Shown piece after piece: positions 10,436 to 18,726 of a DNA stretch of 64,000 bases. The number at the start of each line of letters is the position of its first letter. Position 1 is the first letter of the stretch. The notes below the pieces were generated by a model, which made no database searches, was not told the DNA's origin, and saw only the letters and a program-made list of their open reading frames with translations. Position numbers and translations under genes: made by a program. Origin of the DNA: JAFGBI01 sp964454025 (lineage in GTDB: Bacteria; Myxococcota_A; Polyangia; Polyangiales; Polyangiaceae); assembly GCA_964454025.1 (NCBI GenBank), contig CAYVRP010000021.1, forward strand, positions 1 to 64,000. Reading direction: 5' to 3'.

Positions 10436-11764
10436 GTGCGCGCGACCGGAGAGGGGAGGAGCAGCGCCGCTCGCTGCTGGCTGGCCGCCGGCGCGCTGGT
10501 CGCCTGCACCACCTCCTCGCCCCCTCCGCTCCCGGTCCCGAGCAGCGACACGCCGAGCCCGAACGCGAGCATCCTCCCCGCGCCCCTCGCCCCTGCGCGC
10601 CTGCTCGACGCCGGCGTCGACGCGGCGGCCGACGCCGGCAACGTCGCCGTCTCCCACCCCCCGGACAGCGCAGCCCCCGACGCCGCCGCGCCGCCGCCGC
10701 GCGCGCTGCGGGAGGACGTACCGGTGGACGTCGACCCGTTGCCGGTCAAGGAGATCCGCCCCGGGCTGGCGCTGACGGCGCGCTTCTCCTGGCCCGGGCT
10801 CACCGCGGCGCCCCCCGCGGAAGCGGACGGACGGGTGGTGGAGCGGCTCGGGGCGGAAACCGCGCGGGTTGTGCGCATCACCCTGTCGCCAGCGGGGCGT
10901 ATGCGGCTCGTCGTCGACGGGGTGACCTTCCCCGTGGAGCGCGGCGTCGAGCTCCGCTCGCGCTTCGACCGCTACGGCCACGTCGTCGTCTGGCCCGATC
11001 AGCACGGCTACCGTGTGCTCCAGCCCGGCACGGTGCGCGCGTTCTTCAACGAGGGGCGCGCCGACGTGCTCGCCCTCGATCCGGCGACCACGTCCGACGC
11101 TCAGCCCGGCACGGCGCTCGGCTGGGACGCCACGACCGTCGTGCTCGGCACGGACCTCGGCCAGCTCACCCTCACCCAGGCGCGCGTCCCCGGCTCGGCG
11201 ACCTCCGGTGCGCTGGTCTGCCGCCTCCTGCTAGAGCTACTGTGCGCGGAGCCGACCACCCCGGCCTGCGGAATCGACCTCGTCCCGACCCGGGGAGAGT
11301 ATGCGTGGGCGGACGGCGGCAAGCTCCTCTTCGAAGTGATCTCCCTGACCCGACCGACGGAGGTCGACGCCAACGCCCTGCGCGTGCCCCCGCTCGTTCC
11401 GAGCTTCAAGGGCGACCTGTTGCCCGTGTCGCCCTCGGGTCCCCTCGTCGGCAGCGGGGACCTCCGAGCTCTTCGGCGCCACGACGTGCCCGCCCCGCCA
11501 ACCGACGGTGGAGCCCCGCCGTCGTCGGGCCTGGAGCTGACGAACCGAACCGATACCCTGGCCTACGCCCTGCTCGACGGCGTGCCGGTGGCACGCGTCG
11601 CCCCCATCCACTCGGTCACGCTGCCGACCCTTCGTCCGGGCCGGTACTCGCTGCGCTGGACCGACTTCCTCGGGAGCGAGGTGACCGCCGCCGAGAGCCT
11701 GACCGTGCCCGGTGCGTCGTCGCACGGGCGCGCTCTGGACTCCGGGCTGCCCACCACGCCGTGA
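10436..11764 (+). CDS. Lipoprotein of unknown function
   Basis: I do not recognise this 442-residue protein. Its N-terminus has a short charged region, a hydrophobic stretch and a lipobox ALVAC, giving a probable lipidated C24. An Ala/Pro/Asp-rich linker (about 25-105) follows, as is common in myxobacterial lipoproteins. The remainder seems mostly beta-strand with lines such as 'GRMRLVVDGVTFPVERG' and ends with a short domain reading 'LRPGRYSLRWTDFLGS', like a PEGA or carboxypeptidase-regulatory-type fold. The GTG at 10436 sits behind GAGGAG and is only 9 bases after pyrD, so it is probably cotranscribed, although a role in pyrimidine synthesis is not expected. Confidence 0.7.
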   Translation: MRATGEGRSSAARCWLAAGALVACTTSSPPPLPVPSSDTPSPNASILPAPLAPARLLDAGVDAAADAGNVAVSHPPDSAAPDAAAPPPRALREDVPVDVDPLPVKEIRPGLALTARFSWPGLTAAPPAEADGRVVERLGAETARVVRITLSPAGRMRLVVDGVTFPVERGVELRSRFDRYGHVVVWPDQHGYRVLQPGTVRAFFNEGRADVLALDPATTSDAQPGTALGWDATTVVLGTDLGQLTLTQARVPGSATSGALVCRLLLELLCAEPTTPACGIDLVPTRGEYAWADGGKLLFEVISLTRPTEVDANALRVPPLVPSFKGDLLPVSPSGPLVGSGDLRALRRHDVPAPPTDGGAPPSSGLELTNRTDTLAYALLDGVPVARVAPIHSVTLPTLRPGRYSLRWTDFLGSEVTAAESLTVPGASSHGRALDSGLPTTP

Positions 11765-11840
11765 GGGCGGCGAGCCCGGCCGGGCTCGTGCGAAGTGCCA
11801 GCGGGTCCCGCCTCGCTCGCCAGCGGTGCGCGCGGAGCGG

Positions 11841-12503
11841 CTATCGCTCGGCGACGACGTCCTCGTAGTCTTCCCAGTCGAGCTCGACGTCGCGGGCGCC
11901 CGACGGTCGCTGCGCCAGGAGGGCGTCCACCACGATCTCCACCACCTCGAGCCGCGTCGAGAGCAGGTAGTACTCCTCCTCCCGCACGCTCGGCAGCACC
12001 GACAGCCGCGCGGCGACGAGATCACGGTCGTCCGCGTCGAGCTCCACCGCCGCGGCGGGACCGTCGTGCGGCTCCCCCCGGAAGAGCGCCTCGTAGGCGA
12101 TCCCGACCGGGTTCACCGCCACCCGAACTTGCCGGCTGCAGACGCGCCAGCGGTGCACGTCCGGCGACGGCAGCCGCCAGAAACCGCCGATCCGCTGGCG
12201 CAGCAGCTCCCCGAAGTACGCCCCGACCGCCGGGGCCACGATCGCCACGATCTCGGGGCGCCGCACGCGCTCGTTGCGCACGAGGTCGACGTAGTGGTCC
12301 ACCAAGGGCAGCGTCTCCGGGGTCCCGTCCACGGCGAACCCGACGGCGCGCTGCACGTAGTCGCGGAGCGCAGCCGCGAGCTCGCTCACCTCGGCTGGCG
12401 CCGCGCCGCCGGCCCGCGCGCCCGCCAACTCGACACCGCCCTCCTCGGCAGCGGCGCCCTCCGCGTCGTCCCGGGGATGCGGGTGAGGGTCCCGGTCCGG
12501 CAT
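11841..12503 (-). CDS. Conserved-looking protein of unknown function
   Basis: A 220-residue cytoplasmic protein without signal peptide or membrane segment. Its first 40 residues are His/Pro/Ala/Glu-rich and probably disordered. The core is acidic and helical with 'LVDHYVDLVRNERVRRPEIVAIVAPAVGAYFGELL' split by short loops (quoted here as two adjoining segments), then 'RWRVCSRQVRVAVNPVGI' and a C-terminal acidic tail. The third codon position is strongly GC-biased, supporting that it is real. I cannot assign a family. It stands alone between the convergent lipoprotein gene and the divergent phosphodiesterase gene. Confidence 0.7.
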   Translation of the reverse strand: MPDRDPHPHPRDDAEGAAAEEGGVELAGARAGGAAPAEVSELAAALRDYVQRAVGFAVDGTPETLPLVDHYVDLVRNERVRRPEIVAIVAPAVGAYFGELLRQRIGGFWRLPSPDVHRWRVCSRQVRVAVNPVGIAYEALFRGEPHDGPAAAVELDADDRDLVAARLSVLPSVREEEYYLLSTRLEVVEIVVDALLAQRPSGARDVELDWEDYEDVVAER

Positions 12504-12703
12504 GCACGAGGTATAGCGAACCGGGGCCGAGGTCGCGAGGTGTCGGATCGGCCGCCCCCCTTCGCAGCGCGGACCCGCGCCCGCCCTCCCCGCTCCGAGA
12601 CGCTCCGCCGGCCGGATCCCCGCGCGGCCGCGGCGGGGCGACCCCGCCGTGGGACCGTCCCCGCCGACACGGCTGGACGACGCTCCTGACCCGGGCGGGA
12701 CGG

Positions 12704-12712
12704 TGCTAGGAT
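12704..12712 (+). promoter_or_regulatory. Possible extended -10 element before phosphodiesterase gene
   Basis: TGCTAGGAT (TGN followed by TAGGAT) lies 48 bases before the ATG at 12760, in an otherwise gene-free 256-base interval. CTAG is rare in this GC-rich sequence. No good -35 element is present at 17 bases (TCCTGA at 12684), which would suit an extended -10 promoter. The rest of the interval shows no other feature. Confidence 0.3.
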
Positions 12713-12759
12713 GCCCCCCCCCCGCGGCCCGTGACCCATGTTATCGTGTCGGCTCCTCC

Positions 12760-13497
12760 ATGCGCCTCGGCATCCTCAGTGACGTCCACGCCAACTACGA
12801 AGCGTTGAGCGCCGCGGTCGAGGCCTTCAGGGACGAAGACATCGACGCTTTCTACTGCCTTGGCGACACGGTCGGCTACGGCGGCTCGCCCAACGAATGC
12901 GCCGACCTCGTCCGCGCCACCTGTCGCGCGACCGTGGTCGGCAACCACGACGCCGCGGTCGCGGGCCGGATGGACTACTCCTACTACTATGAGGCCGCCC
13001 GCCAGGCTCTCGACCTGCATGCCAAGTGGCTCAGCCGCGAGAACCTGGACTGGCTTAAGAGCCTACCGTACCAGATCATGCTCGACACGGTCGGCGTCCA
13101 GCTCTGCCACGGCTCGCCGGTTCGCCTCGAGGAATTCGAGTACATCTTCGCGCCCGAGCAGGCCCGCGAGTGCCTGCCGATCTACGACCGCCTCGCGCCC
13201 CTCACGCTGATCGGGCACTCGCACCTGTGCAAGGTCTTCGCGCTCACCCCGACCACCGTGGAGGAGCTCCCGCCCGTGGACTTCGACCTCGAGCCCGGCA
13301 AGAAGTACATCTGTAGCGTCGGGTCCGTCGGGCAGCCGCGCGACTACGACAACCGCGCGAGCTACACCGTCTACGACTCGGACCGGAAGCTCTTCGAGTT
13401 CAAGCGCGTCGAGTACGACATCGAGTCGGCCGCCGACAAGATCCTGCGTGCCCGCCTCGAGCGCAACTTCGCGCACCGCCTCTTCATCGGCGTCTAG
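12760..13497 (+). CDS. YfcE/MJ0936-type metallophosphoesterase
   Basis: A 245-residue calcineurin-like metal-dependent phosphodiesterase of the small bacterial/archaeal type whose members act on cyclic nucleotides or artificial phosphodiesters; the natural substrate is unknown. The dinuclear metal motifs are all visible: 'ILSDVHAN' (Asp, His), 'YCLGDTVGYG' (Gly-Asp), 'VVGNHDAAV' (Asn-His), 'LCHGSP' (His) and 'LIGHSHLC' (His-x-His). The ATG at 12760 gives the typical start 'MRLGILSDVH'. Upstream is a possible extended -10 element. It converges on cysS with 45 bases between the two stops. Confidence 0.9.
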   Translation: MRLGILSDVHANYEALSAAVEAFRDEDIDAFYCLGDTVGYGGSPNECADLVRATCRATVVGNHDAAVAGRMDYSYYYEAARQALDLHAKWLSRENLDWLKSLPYQIMLDTVGVQLCHGSPVRLEEFEYIFAPEQARECLPIYDRLAPLTLIGHSHLCKVFALTPTTVEELPPVDFDLEPGKKYICSVGSVGQPRDYDNRASYTVYDSDRKLFEFKRVEYDIESAADKILRARLERNFAHRLFIGV

Positions 13498-13542
13498 TTC
13501 GTCGAGCCCCTTCGCCCCCCGGGTGCGGCCCTGCCGCCGCGC

Positions 13543-15093
13543 TCACGGTGTGATGGTCCACTCGGTGCCCCACGGGGCGTCGCGCAGGACGATGCCCTGG
13601 GCCGCGAGCTCGTCCCGCAGAGCGGCCGCGCGCGCGAAGTCCTTCGCGGCCCGCGCGGCGGCGCGCGCGGCCACCTGCGCCGGCACGGTGGTCGCGTCGA
13701 GGCCGCGAAGCCGGAGACGCCGCGCCGTCGTCCGCTCCCGGTGCTCCGCGGGCGAGGCGCGCAGCAGCCCGAGCACGTCGGCCACCCGCGTGATCGCGCT
13801 CGCGCAGAGCCGCGCCGCGAGGACCGCCGCCCCCAGGAACGCGGCGTCCTTGCGCCGCTTCTGCGCCGCGTCGCAGATCTCGTTCCCCAGCCGGGCGATC
13901 TCGCCGAGGGCGGCCAGCGCGACCGGCGTGTTGAGGTCGTCGTCGAGCGCGGCGTGCGCCTCGTCGATCGCCCGCTCGATCCCGGCGCGGAGCTTCCCGA
14001 GCTCCGGCGGCAGCTTCGTGGGGACGGTCACGCCCGTGTCGAGCAGCTCCCCGAGGCGCCGGAGGGTCGCGTACAGGTAGTCGATGCGACCCTCCGCCTC
14101 GTCGATCGCCGGAAAGACGACGCGACCGTCCGGCCGCTTCTCGGTGTCGAACTGGATCGGGCTCCGGTACTGCACCGTGAGCAAGAACCACCGGAACGCC
14201 TCGGCGTCGTTGCGGGCGAGGACGTCGTCGACCGTGACGAAGTTGCCGAGCGACTTGCTCATCTTCTCCTTGTCGACGTTGACGAAGCCGTTGTGCATGA
14301 AGTAGCGCACCCACGGCTCCGGGCCGACGTGGGCCCCCTCGCTCTGCGCGATCTCGTTCTCGTGGTGTGGGAAGATGAGATCCATCCCGCCGGCGTGGAT
14401 GTCGAACCCGTAGCCGAGGTAGGCCGTGCTCATGGCCGAGCACTCGATGTGCCAGCCGGGCCTCCCCCGACCCCAGGGGCTGTCCCAGCCCCACTCCTCC
14501 GCCGGCACCCCCTTCCACAGCGCGAAATCGAGCGGATCCTGCTTGGCCTCGTCGCGTACGACCCGCGCCCCGGCCCGTAGCTCGTCGATCCGGCGACGAG
14601 AGAGCTTGCCGTAGTCGGGGAAGCTCCGCACCGAGTAGTACACGTCCCGGGTCCCCCCCGGCATCTCCAGGACATACCCGTGGCCCGCGGCGATCAGCGC
14701 CTCGACCAGCGCGATCACCTCCGCCAGGTGTTCGCTCACCCGCGGCTCTCGATCGGGCGCCAGGCAGCCGACCGCCGCCATCCGCTCGCGGTAGATCGCC
14801 TCCATGCGCCGCGCCAGGTCGAGCGGCGACTCGCCGTTCTCGCGCGAGCGCGCCAGGATCTTGTCGTCGATGTCGGTCACGTTGCGGACGTAGGTAACCT
14901 CGAGCCCACGCGCGCGGAGGTGCCGGACCAGCACGTCGAACGCCACCGCCGCGCGGGCGTGACCCGCGTGCGGGACGTCGTACACCGTCGGACCGCAGCA
15001 GTAGATGCTGGCCTTGCCCGGCTCCCGGCCAACGAACTCCTCGATCTTGCGGGAGAGGGTGTTGTAGAGCTTGAAGGGGCCTCGGGACGTCAC
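13543..15093 (-). CDS. cysS: Cysteinyl-tRNA synthetase
   Basis: A class I synthetase that charges tRNA-Cys. The HIGH motif is H42-A-G-H45, KMSKS lies at 277-281, and zinc ligands appear in 'YCCGPTVYD', 'HIECSAM' and 'FPHHENEIAQSE'. The anticodon-binding DALR-type domain occupies the last 150 residues ('ALDDDLNTPVALAAL'). At 516 residues it is slightly longer than typical because of an extra Ala/Arg-rich helical segment near the C-terminus. The ATG at 15093 is at the family's usual position, just before 'LYNTLSRKIEEF'. It is separated by 134 bases from the rhomboid-like gene upstream on the same strand. Confidence 0.96.
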   Translation of the reverse strand: MTSRGPFKLYNTLSRKIEEFVGREPGKASIYCCGPTVYDVPHAGHARAAVAFDVLVRHLRARGLEVTYVRNVTDIDDKILARSRENGESPLDLARRMEAIYRERMAAVGCLAPDREPRVSEHLAEVIALVEALIAAGHGYVLEMPGGTRDVYYSVRSFPDYGKLSRRRIDELRAGARVVRDEAKQDPLDFALWKGVPAEEWGWDSPWGRGRPGWHIECSAMSTAYLGYGFDIHAGGMDLIFPHHENEIAQSEGAHVGPEPWVRYFMHNGFVNVDKEKMSKSLGNFVTVDDVLARNDAEAFRWFLLTVQYRSPIQFDTEKRPDGRVVFPAIDEAEGRIDYLYATLRRLGELLDTGVTVPTKLPPELGKLRAGIERAIDEAHAALDDDLNTPVALAALGEIARLGNEICDAAQKRRKDAAFLGAAVLAARLCASAITRVADVLGLLRASPAEHRERTTARRLRLRGLDATTVPAQVAARAAARAAKDFARAAALRDELAAQGIVLRDAPWGTEWTITP

Positions 15094-15227
15094 GGGCCGA
15101 CGCTATCACAGGCCCCACGCGGGCACCGATGCCCGACGCACCCGGCGGTCGAGGGGGCCGCGGAGGCTCGGGACGCGCCCGCCCGCTGGCTGCCTGGCCT
15201 GGGCGGGTGCGCCGCCGCGGGCACGGG

Positions 15228-16001
15228 TCAGCGGTCGAAGCGATCCCAGGGATCCTCGAAGCCGCGGTGCGCGTCCGGGCGCCGCCGCAGCGCGCCCGCG
15301 CGCGGCGGCGGTCGCCAGCCCTCCCAGGGATCCACCTCGCGGCACACGCGCCCGGCCATGCAGATCCGGATCGCCAGCAGCCCGGCGGCGAAGCCACCGA
15401 GGTGGGCGAAATAGGCGACCCCGCCGCCGTGTCCCATCCCCAAGGAGAGGACCCCTCCGAGGACGTTGAGCACGAACCACATCCCGATCGCCATCCACGC
15501 CGGGAACGTGAGCAGGGGCCAGGGGAAGATCAGCCCGTTGAACACCAGGATCGGCGCGCGCGGGTGGAGCACGAGGTACGCTCCGAGCACGCCGGCGCCC
15601 GCCCCCGCCGCCCCGCCCATCGGCACGGCGCTGAACGGCTCGACCACGACCTGGGCGAGCCCTGCCGCCACCCCGCACCCGAGGTAGAAAAGGAGGTAGC
15701 GCACCCGCCCGAGCGCCTCCTCGACGTTGTCCCCGAAGATGTGCAAAAAGAGCATGTTTCCAGCCAGGTGCGCGAGACTGCCGTGCAGGAAAATGCTGGT
15801 CAGCAGGGTCGGCATGGCCACCGCCGGCTCGAGCAGGAGCCGCCGCGGCACCAGCCCCAAGGAGGAAACCACCGCCACCTCACCCTCGACGCTCATGGCA
15901 CCGAGCTGCCAGAACCACGCGAGGACCGTCGCGACCACCAGGCCGAGGGTCACCAGGGGACGGCGGGAGGTGGGGTTGATGTCGGCCAGCGGCAGGAACA
16001 C
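15228..16001 (-). CDS. Rhomboid-family membrane protein lacking the catalytic serine
   Basis: A six-helix rhomboid fold. The start is taken as GTG 16001, because rhomboids of this subgroup begin 'FLPLADINPT'; a GTG/ATG start further upstream at 16106 would add 35 unlikely residues. The HxxxN motif in TM2 is present ('HGSLAHLAGNMLF'), as is the TM6 histidine ('FAHLGGFAAG'). The TM4 motif that should read G-x-S-G instead reads 'PMGGAAGAGAGVLGAY': the nucleophile position is alanine (GCG, one base from TCG). It should therefore be proteolytically inactive, like iRhoms and derlins. The C-terminal 45 residues are Arg/Pro-rich and cytoplasmic. It is possibly cotranscribed with cysS. Confidence 0.85.
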   Translation of the reverse strand: MFLPLADINPTSRRPLVTLGLVVATVLAWFWQLGAMSVEGEVAVVSSLGLVPRRLLLEPAVAMPTLLTSIFLHGSLAHLAGNMLFLHIFGDNVEEALGRVRYLLFYLGCGVAAGLAQVVVEPFSAVPMGGAAGAGAGVLGAYLVLHPRAPILVFNGLIFPWPLLTFPAWMAIGMWFVLNVLGGVLSLGMGHGGGVAYFAHLGGFAAGLLAIRICMAGRVCREVDPWEGWRPPPRAGALRRRPDAHRGFEDPWDRFDR

Positions 16002-16134
16002 GCCCCAACGGTAGCGCCGGGACGACGGCTCGTCATGAGGGCTCGCGCGGCCCCCCACCGGGTCGCTACCTGGAGTGCCCAGGGGTCCTCGCGCGCCACG
16101 GCGCACGGCTCCGTGCTACCGTCCCGCCATCGCG

Positions 16135-16650
16135 ATGGCCGCCTCGACCCGGCTTCGCCGTGTCGCCTCGTCCCTGGGCGGTGCGCGGCTGGTCCTGGCG
16201 TGCGCACGCCCGGGCCTGCACGGCCAGACCTACCGCGACCGGGAGGTCGCGTTCCGGGTGGGTCCGCTCCCGAGCACCTGGCGCGCCATCCACCTCGACG
16301 ACACCCGCCTCGCCTTCCGCGACGACACGGCGCGCACGACCGTCGCCGTGAACGGTCGCTGCGGCAAGGACGGCGACGACGTGCCCCTCACCGCGCTCAC
16401 GGCGCACCTCTTCCTGGTGTTCACCGACCGGACCATCCTCTCCCAGGAGGAGTTCACCCTCGACGGGCGGGCCGCGCTCCGCACCGAGCTGGCGGCCAAG
16501 CTCGACGGCGTCCCGCGCCGCTTCACCGTCATCGTCCTCAAGAAGGACGGCTGCGTCTACGATCTCATCCTCATCGCCGACCCGCGCACCGAAGCGGACG
16601 GCTTCGCCGCCTTCGAGCAGTTCGCGCAGGGTTTCGCGACGCTCCGCTGA
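16135..16650 (+). CDS. Probable lipoprotein preceding MlaE-type permease
   Basis: A 171-residue exported protein with a hydrophobic N-terminus ending in LVLAC (C23; the -2 Leu is unusual for a lipobox). The mature part has two cysteines ('GRCGKDGDDVP' and 'KKDGCVYDLIL') and a mixed alpha/beta pattern reading 'FRVGPLPSTWRAI' and 'VFTDRTILSQEEF'. Proteins of this size and pattern are found beside MlaE permeases in myxobacteria, but I cannot name a family. The ATG at 16135 is chosen to fit the signal peptide; an upstream start at 16075 adds Arg/Pro-rich residues. Its TGA is one base from the permease ATG, so they are very likely coupled. Confidence 0.75.
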   Translation: MAASTRLRRVASSLGGARLVLACARPGLHGQTYRDREVAFRVGPLPSTWRAIHLDDTRLAFRDDTARTTVAVNGRCGKDGDDVPLTALTAHLFLVFTDRTILSQEEFTLDGRAALRTELAAKLDGVPRRFTVIVLKKDGCVYDLILIADPRTEADGFAAFEQFAQGFATLR

Positions 16651-16651
16651 C

Positions 16652-17509
16652 ATGGCCCCCGAACCCGAATCGACCGGCCGCCTCTCGGTGATGTCGCCGA
16701 GCCGTTTCGGACCGCGGCCGCTACCCCCGCTCGTCGAGCGGCTGCGCGCCACGATCGCCGACTTCTTCGAGCAGGTGGGGCAGATCACGGTGATGGGTCT
16801 GCGGGCCTTCGTGGCAGGCTTCCGCCGTCCGTTCGAGTGGCGCGAGATCGTCCGCCAGGTCGAGGCGCTCGGCGTGGCGTCGACGGGGATCGTCGCCGTC
16901 ACCAGCGTCTTCATCGGGATGGTGATGTCGGTGCAGTTCGCCTACGGGCTCAAGCAGTTCGGCGGCATGGAGTACACCGGGCGGGTGATGGCGTTGAGCT
17001 TCGCGCGGGAGCTCGCGCCGACGCTGACCGCGGTGATCGTCGGCGGCCGCATCGGCGCGGGCATGGCCGCCGAGGTCGGGGCGATGGCGGTGACCGAGCA
17101 GATTGACGCCGTGCGCGCGCTGGGTGCGGACCCGCTCAAGAAGCTCGTCTGGCCGCGCCTGCTCGCTTCGGTCCTGGTGATGCCGATGCTGAGCGGCCTC
17201 GCGATGGTGCTCGGGTTCGCCGGCGGGATGGTCATCACCGACGTCCAGTTCCACATCCCTTCCGGGTTCTTCCTGCGCAGCGGCGTCAACTCCGTCTGGC
17301 TCCAGGACTACCTCCAGGGGCTCCTGAAGACCCCCTTCTTCGGCGCGATCATCGCCCTGGTCGGGTGCCACTTCGGCGTCCACACCCGCGGCGGCACGGC
17401 CGGCGTCGGCGCCAGCACCACCCGCACCGTGGTGGTGACCTCCATCGCGATCCTCATCGCCGACTACCTGCTGACCTCCGCCATGTTGCTGCTCTGGCCC
17501 GGCGCGTGA
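16652..17509 (+). CDS. mlaE: MlaE/YrbE-family ABC transporter permease
   Basis: The integral membrane permease of an MCE-type phospholipid transporter, which moves lipids between the inner membrane and periplasmic MCE proteins. The 285 residues contain five to six hydrophobic segments and the family signatures 'GMVMSVQFAYGLKQFG', 'RELAPTLTAVIVGGRIGAG', 'EQIDAVRALGADP' and 'LVVPRLLASV'-like 'LVWPRLLASVLVMPML', plus 'GTAGVGASTTRTVV' near the C-terminus. The partner ATPase (MlaF) and MCE protein (MlaD) are not adjacent, which is common for dispersed systems in this phylum. The only coupled gene is the lipoprotein immediately upstream. Confidence 0.92.
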   Translation: MAPEPESTGRLSVMSPSRFGPRPLPPLVERLRATIADFFEQVGQITVMGLRAFVAGFRRPFEWREIVRQVEALGVASTGIVAVTSVFIGMVMSVQFAYGLKQFGGMEYTGRVMALSFARELAPTLTAVIVGGRIGAGMAAEVGAMAVTEQIDAVRALGADPLKKLVWPRLLASVLVMPMLSGLAMVLGFAGGMVITDVQFHIPSGFFLRSGVNSVWLQDYLQGLLKTPFFGAIIALVGCHFGVHTRGGTAGVGASTTRTVVVTSIAILIADYLLTSAMLLLWPGA

Positions 17510-17542
17510 CGACGGCGCCGCCGGCGGCGTGAGCGCGCGCTT

Positions 17543-17572
17543 TTGTCCGCGGCGCGACGGATGCGCTAGGAC
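17543..17572 (+). promoter_or_regulatory. Probable promoter of 17607 lipoprotein gene
   Basis: TTGTCC (17543-17548) and TAGGAC (17567-17572) are spaced by 18 bases. Transcription would begin near 17580, leaving a leader of about 27 bases that includes AGGAG at 17596-17600. The -35 is identical to that proposed for gyrB. Pattern-based only. Confidence 0.45.
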
Positions 17573-17606
17573 GAAGAGGACGGCCACCCCGACCCCAGGA
17601 GCCACG

Positions 17607-18032
17607 ATGTCCCGGACCTCTTCGCTGTCGCTCACCCTCGTGCTTCTCGGCGCCTCTTCCTGCCACGACAAGGTCGTGGATCCGCTCGAACCCGTCGTCG
17701 GATCCCCGCTCGAGAACCTCCTCGGCTGCCCGGAGCTCCAGACCGCAGCGCTCACCGTCGATGACGGGGTCCTCGCGACCCGAGACGGCACGATCGGCTG
17801 CGCCAGCGCGGGGCTCCTCTGTCCGCTCGACGACCACCCGGACCTCACGGACCGCTGCGAGCCCCCGCGACGCTCGCTCGCGCGCTGCGAGCTCGACCGC
17901 TGGATGCTCGCCTGCGCGCTCCCCGCGTCCGAAGCCGGGAACGCCGGCGCGCCCGGCGCGGGGGGCGCCGCTGGCGCCAGCGCGCGTGCCGGGGCGGGCC
18001 CCCAGCCGGCGGAGGGCGGAACGGCCCGATGA
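17607..18032 (+). CDS. Small Cys-rich probable lipoprotein
   Basis: A 141-residue exported protein of unknown function. The start ATG at 17607 has AGGAG at ideal distance and yields a clean signal sequence, 'MSRTSSLSLTLVLLGASSC', in which C19 would be lipidated (lipobox ASSC, not fully canonical). The mature part has six to seven further cysteines in an alternating pattern ('LGCPELQ', 'IGCASAGLLCPL', 'DRCEPP', 'ARCELDRWMLACAL'), suggesting disulfides. The last 40 residues are Gly/Ala-rich and low complexity. It is monocistronic, with its own promoter. Confidence 0.7.
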   Translation: MSRTSSLSLTLVLLGASSCHDKVVDPLEPVVGSPLENLLGCPELQTAALTVDDGVLATRDGTIGCASAGLLCPLDDHPDLTDRCEPPRRSLARCELDRWMLACALPASEAGNAGAPGAGGAAGASARAGAGPQPAEGGTAR

Positions 18033-18125
18033 CCGACTCCGACCTGCCCGGCCGCGAACGCGCCCAGCCCCGATGGTCACGCGCTGCAATCCTGTCGATG
18101 GCTGGCCGGGAGGCCGGCCACCCCC

Positions 18126-18154
18126 TTGACCCTCCGGTGGCCCCTTCCTAAGCT
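18126..18154 (+). promoter_or_regulatory. Possible promoter of the merR-folE-SDR operon
   Basis: TTGACC (18126-18131) and TAAGCT (18149-18154) are 17 bases apart, ahead of the GTG at 18174. TTGACC is close to the textbook -35. MerR regulators often act on promoters with long 19-20 base spacers; this one has ordinary spacing, so direct autoregulation of the MerR type is not evident. Confidence 0.4.
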
Positions 18155-18173
18155 TCGGCCAGGAATTTCGCTC

Positions 18174-18704
18174 GTGTCGACGTCTGGTTCCACCAATGGA
18201 TCCCCCCACCTGCGTCGAAAGGACGGGTTGCTGACGACCGGTGACATGGCCCGCCTGTCGAGCAACACGTTACGTACGGTGCGGTTCTACGAGGAGGCGG
18301 GGCTGCTCAAGCCCATCCAGCGCACCGACGGGGGGCACCGCCTCTTCCCTCCGAGCGAGTTGCGCAAGCTACAGCTCGTGAGCGACCTGCGCGCCGCCGG
18401 GTTCTCCCTGGAGGAGATCGGCGACATGCTCGATGCCAAGCAGCGCGCGACCACGCCGGACAGCGCCGCGCGAGACGTCCTCGGGCGCCTGGAGCAGCAG
18501 ATCGACTCGATGCGCTCGCGCTTGTCGTTGCTCCAGCGGCTCCTGGTCGAGCTCGACGGCGCGCGCCGCGTGCTCACGCGCTGCACGAACTGCCCCGCCC
18601 CCGCGCAGTTTCCCGCCCGCTGCGACGACTGCAAGACCCTCGAGGATGGGGACGGCAAGGTGTCCAGCGCGGTCGGCGTGCTGTGGAACGTCGACCGCGA
18701 CTGA
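18174..18704 (+). CDS. MerR-family transcriptional regulator with C-terminal cysteine motif
   Basis: A DNA-binding regulator of the MerR family. The winged-helix domain reads 'RLSSNTLRTVRFYEEAGLL' and 'RTDGGHRLFPPSELRKLQL', followed by a long dimerisation helix with 'LGRLEQQIDSMRSRLSLLQ'. The C-terminus carries a four-cysteine module, 'RCTNCP' and 'RCDDCK' about 12 residues apart, that could bind zinc or sense metal or oxidation. The GTG at 18174 follows AGGA and is preferred over the in-frame TTG at 18126, which lies in the putative -35 box. The folE and SDR genes follow closely, so it probably controls them, as a local regulator normally would. Confidence 0.85.
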   Translation: MSTSGSTNGSPHLRRKDGLLTTGDMARLSSNTLRTVRFYEEAGLLKPIQRTDGGHRLFPPSELRKLQLVSDLRAAGFSLEEIGDMLDAKQRATTPDSAARDVLGRLEQQIDSMRSRLSLLQRLLVELDGARRVLTRCTNCPAPAQFPARCDDCKTLEDGDGKVSSAVGVLWNVDRD

Positions 18705-18726
18705 CGCTCGCGGGGGGGAAACGCCG

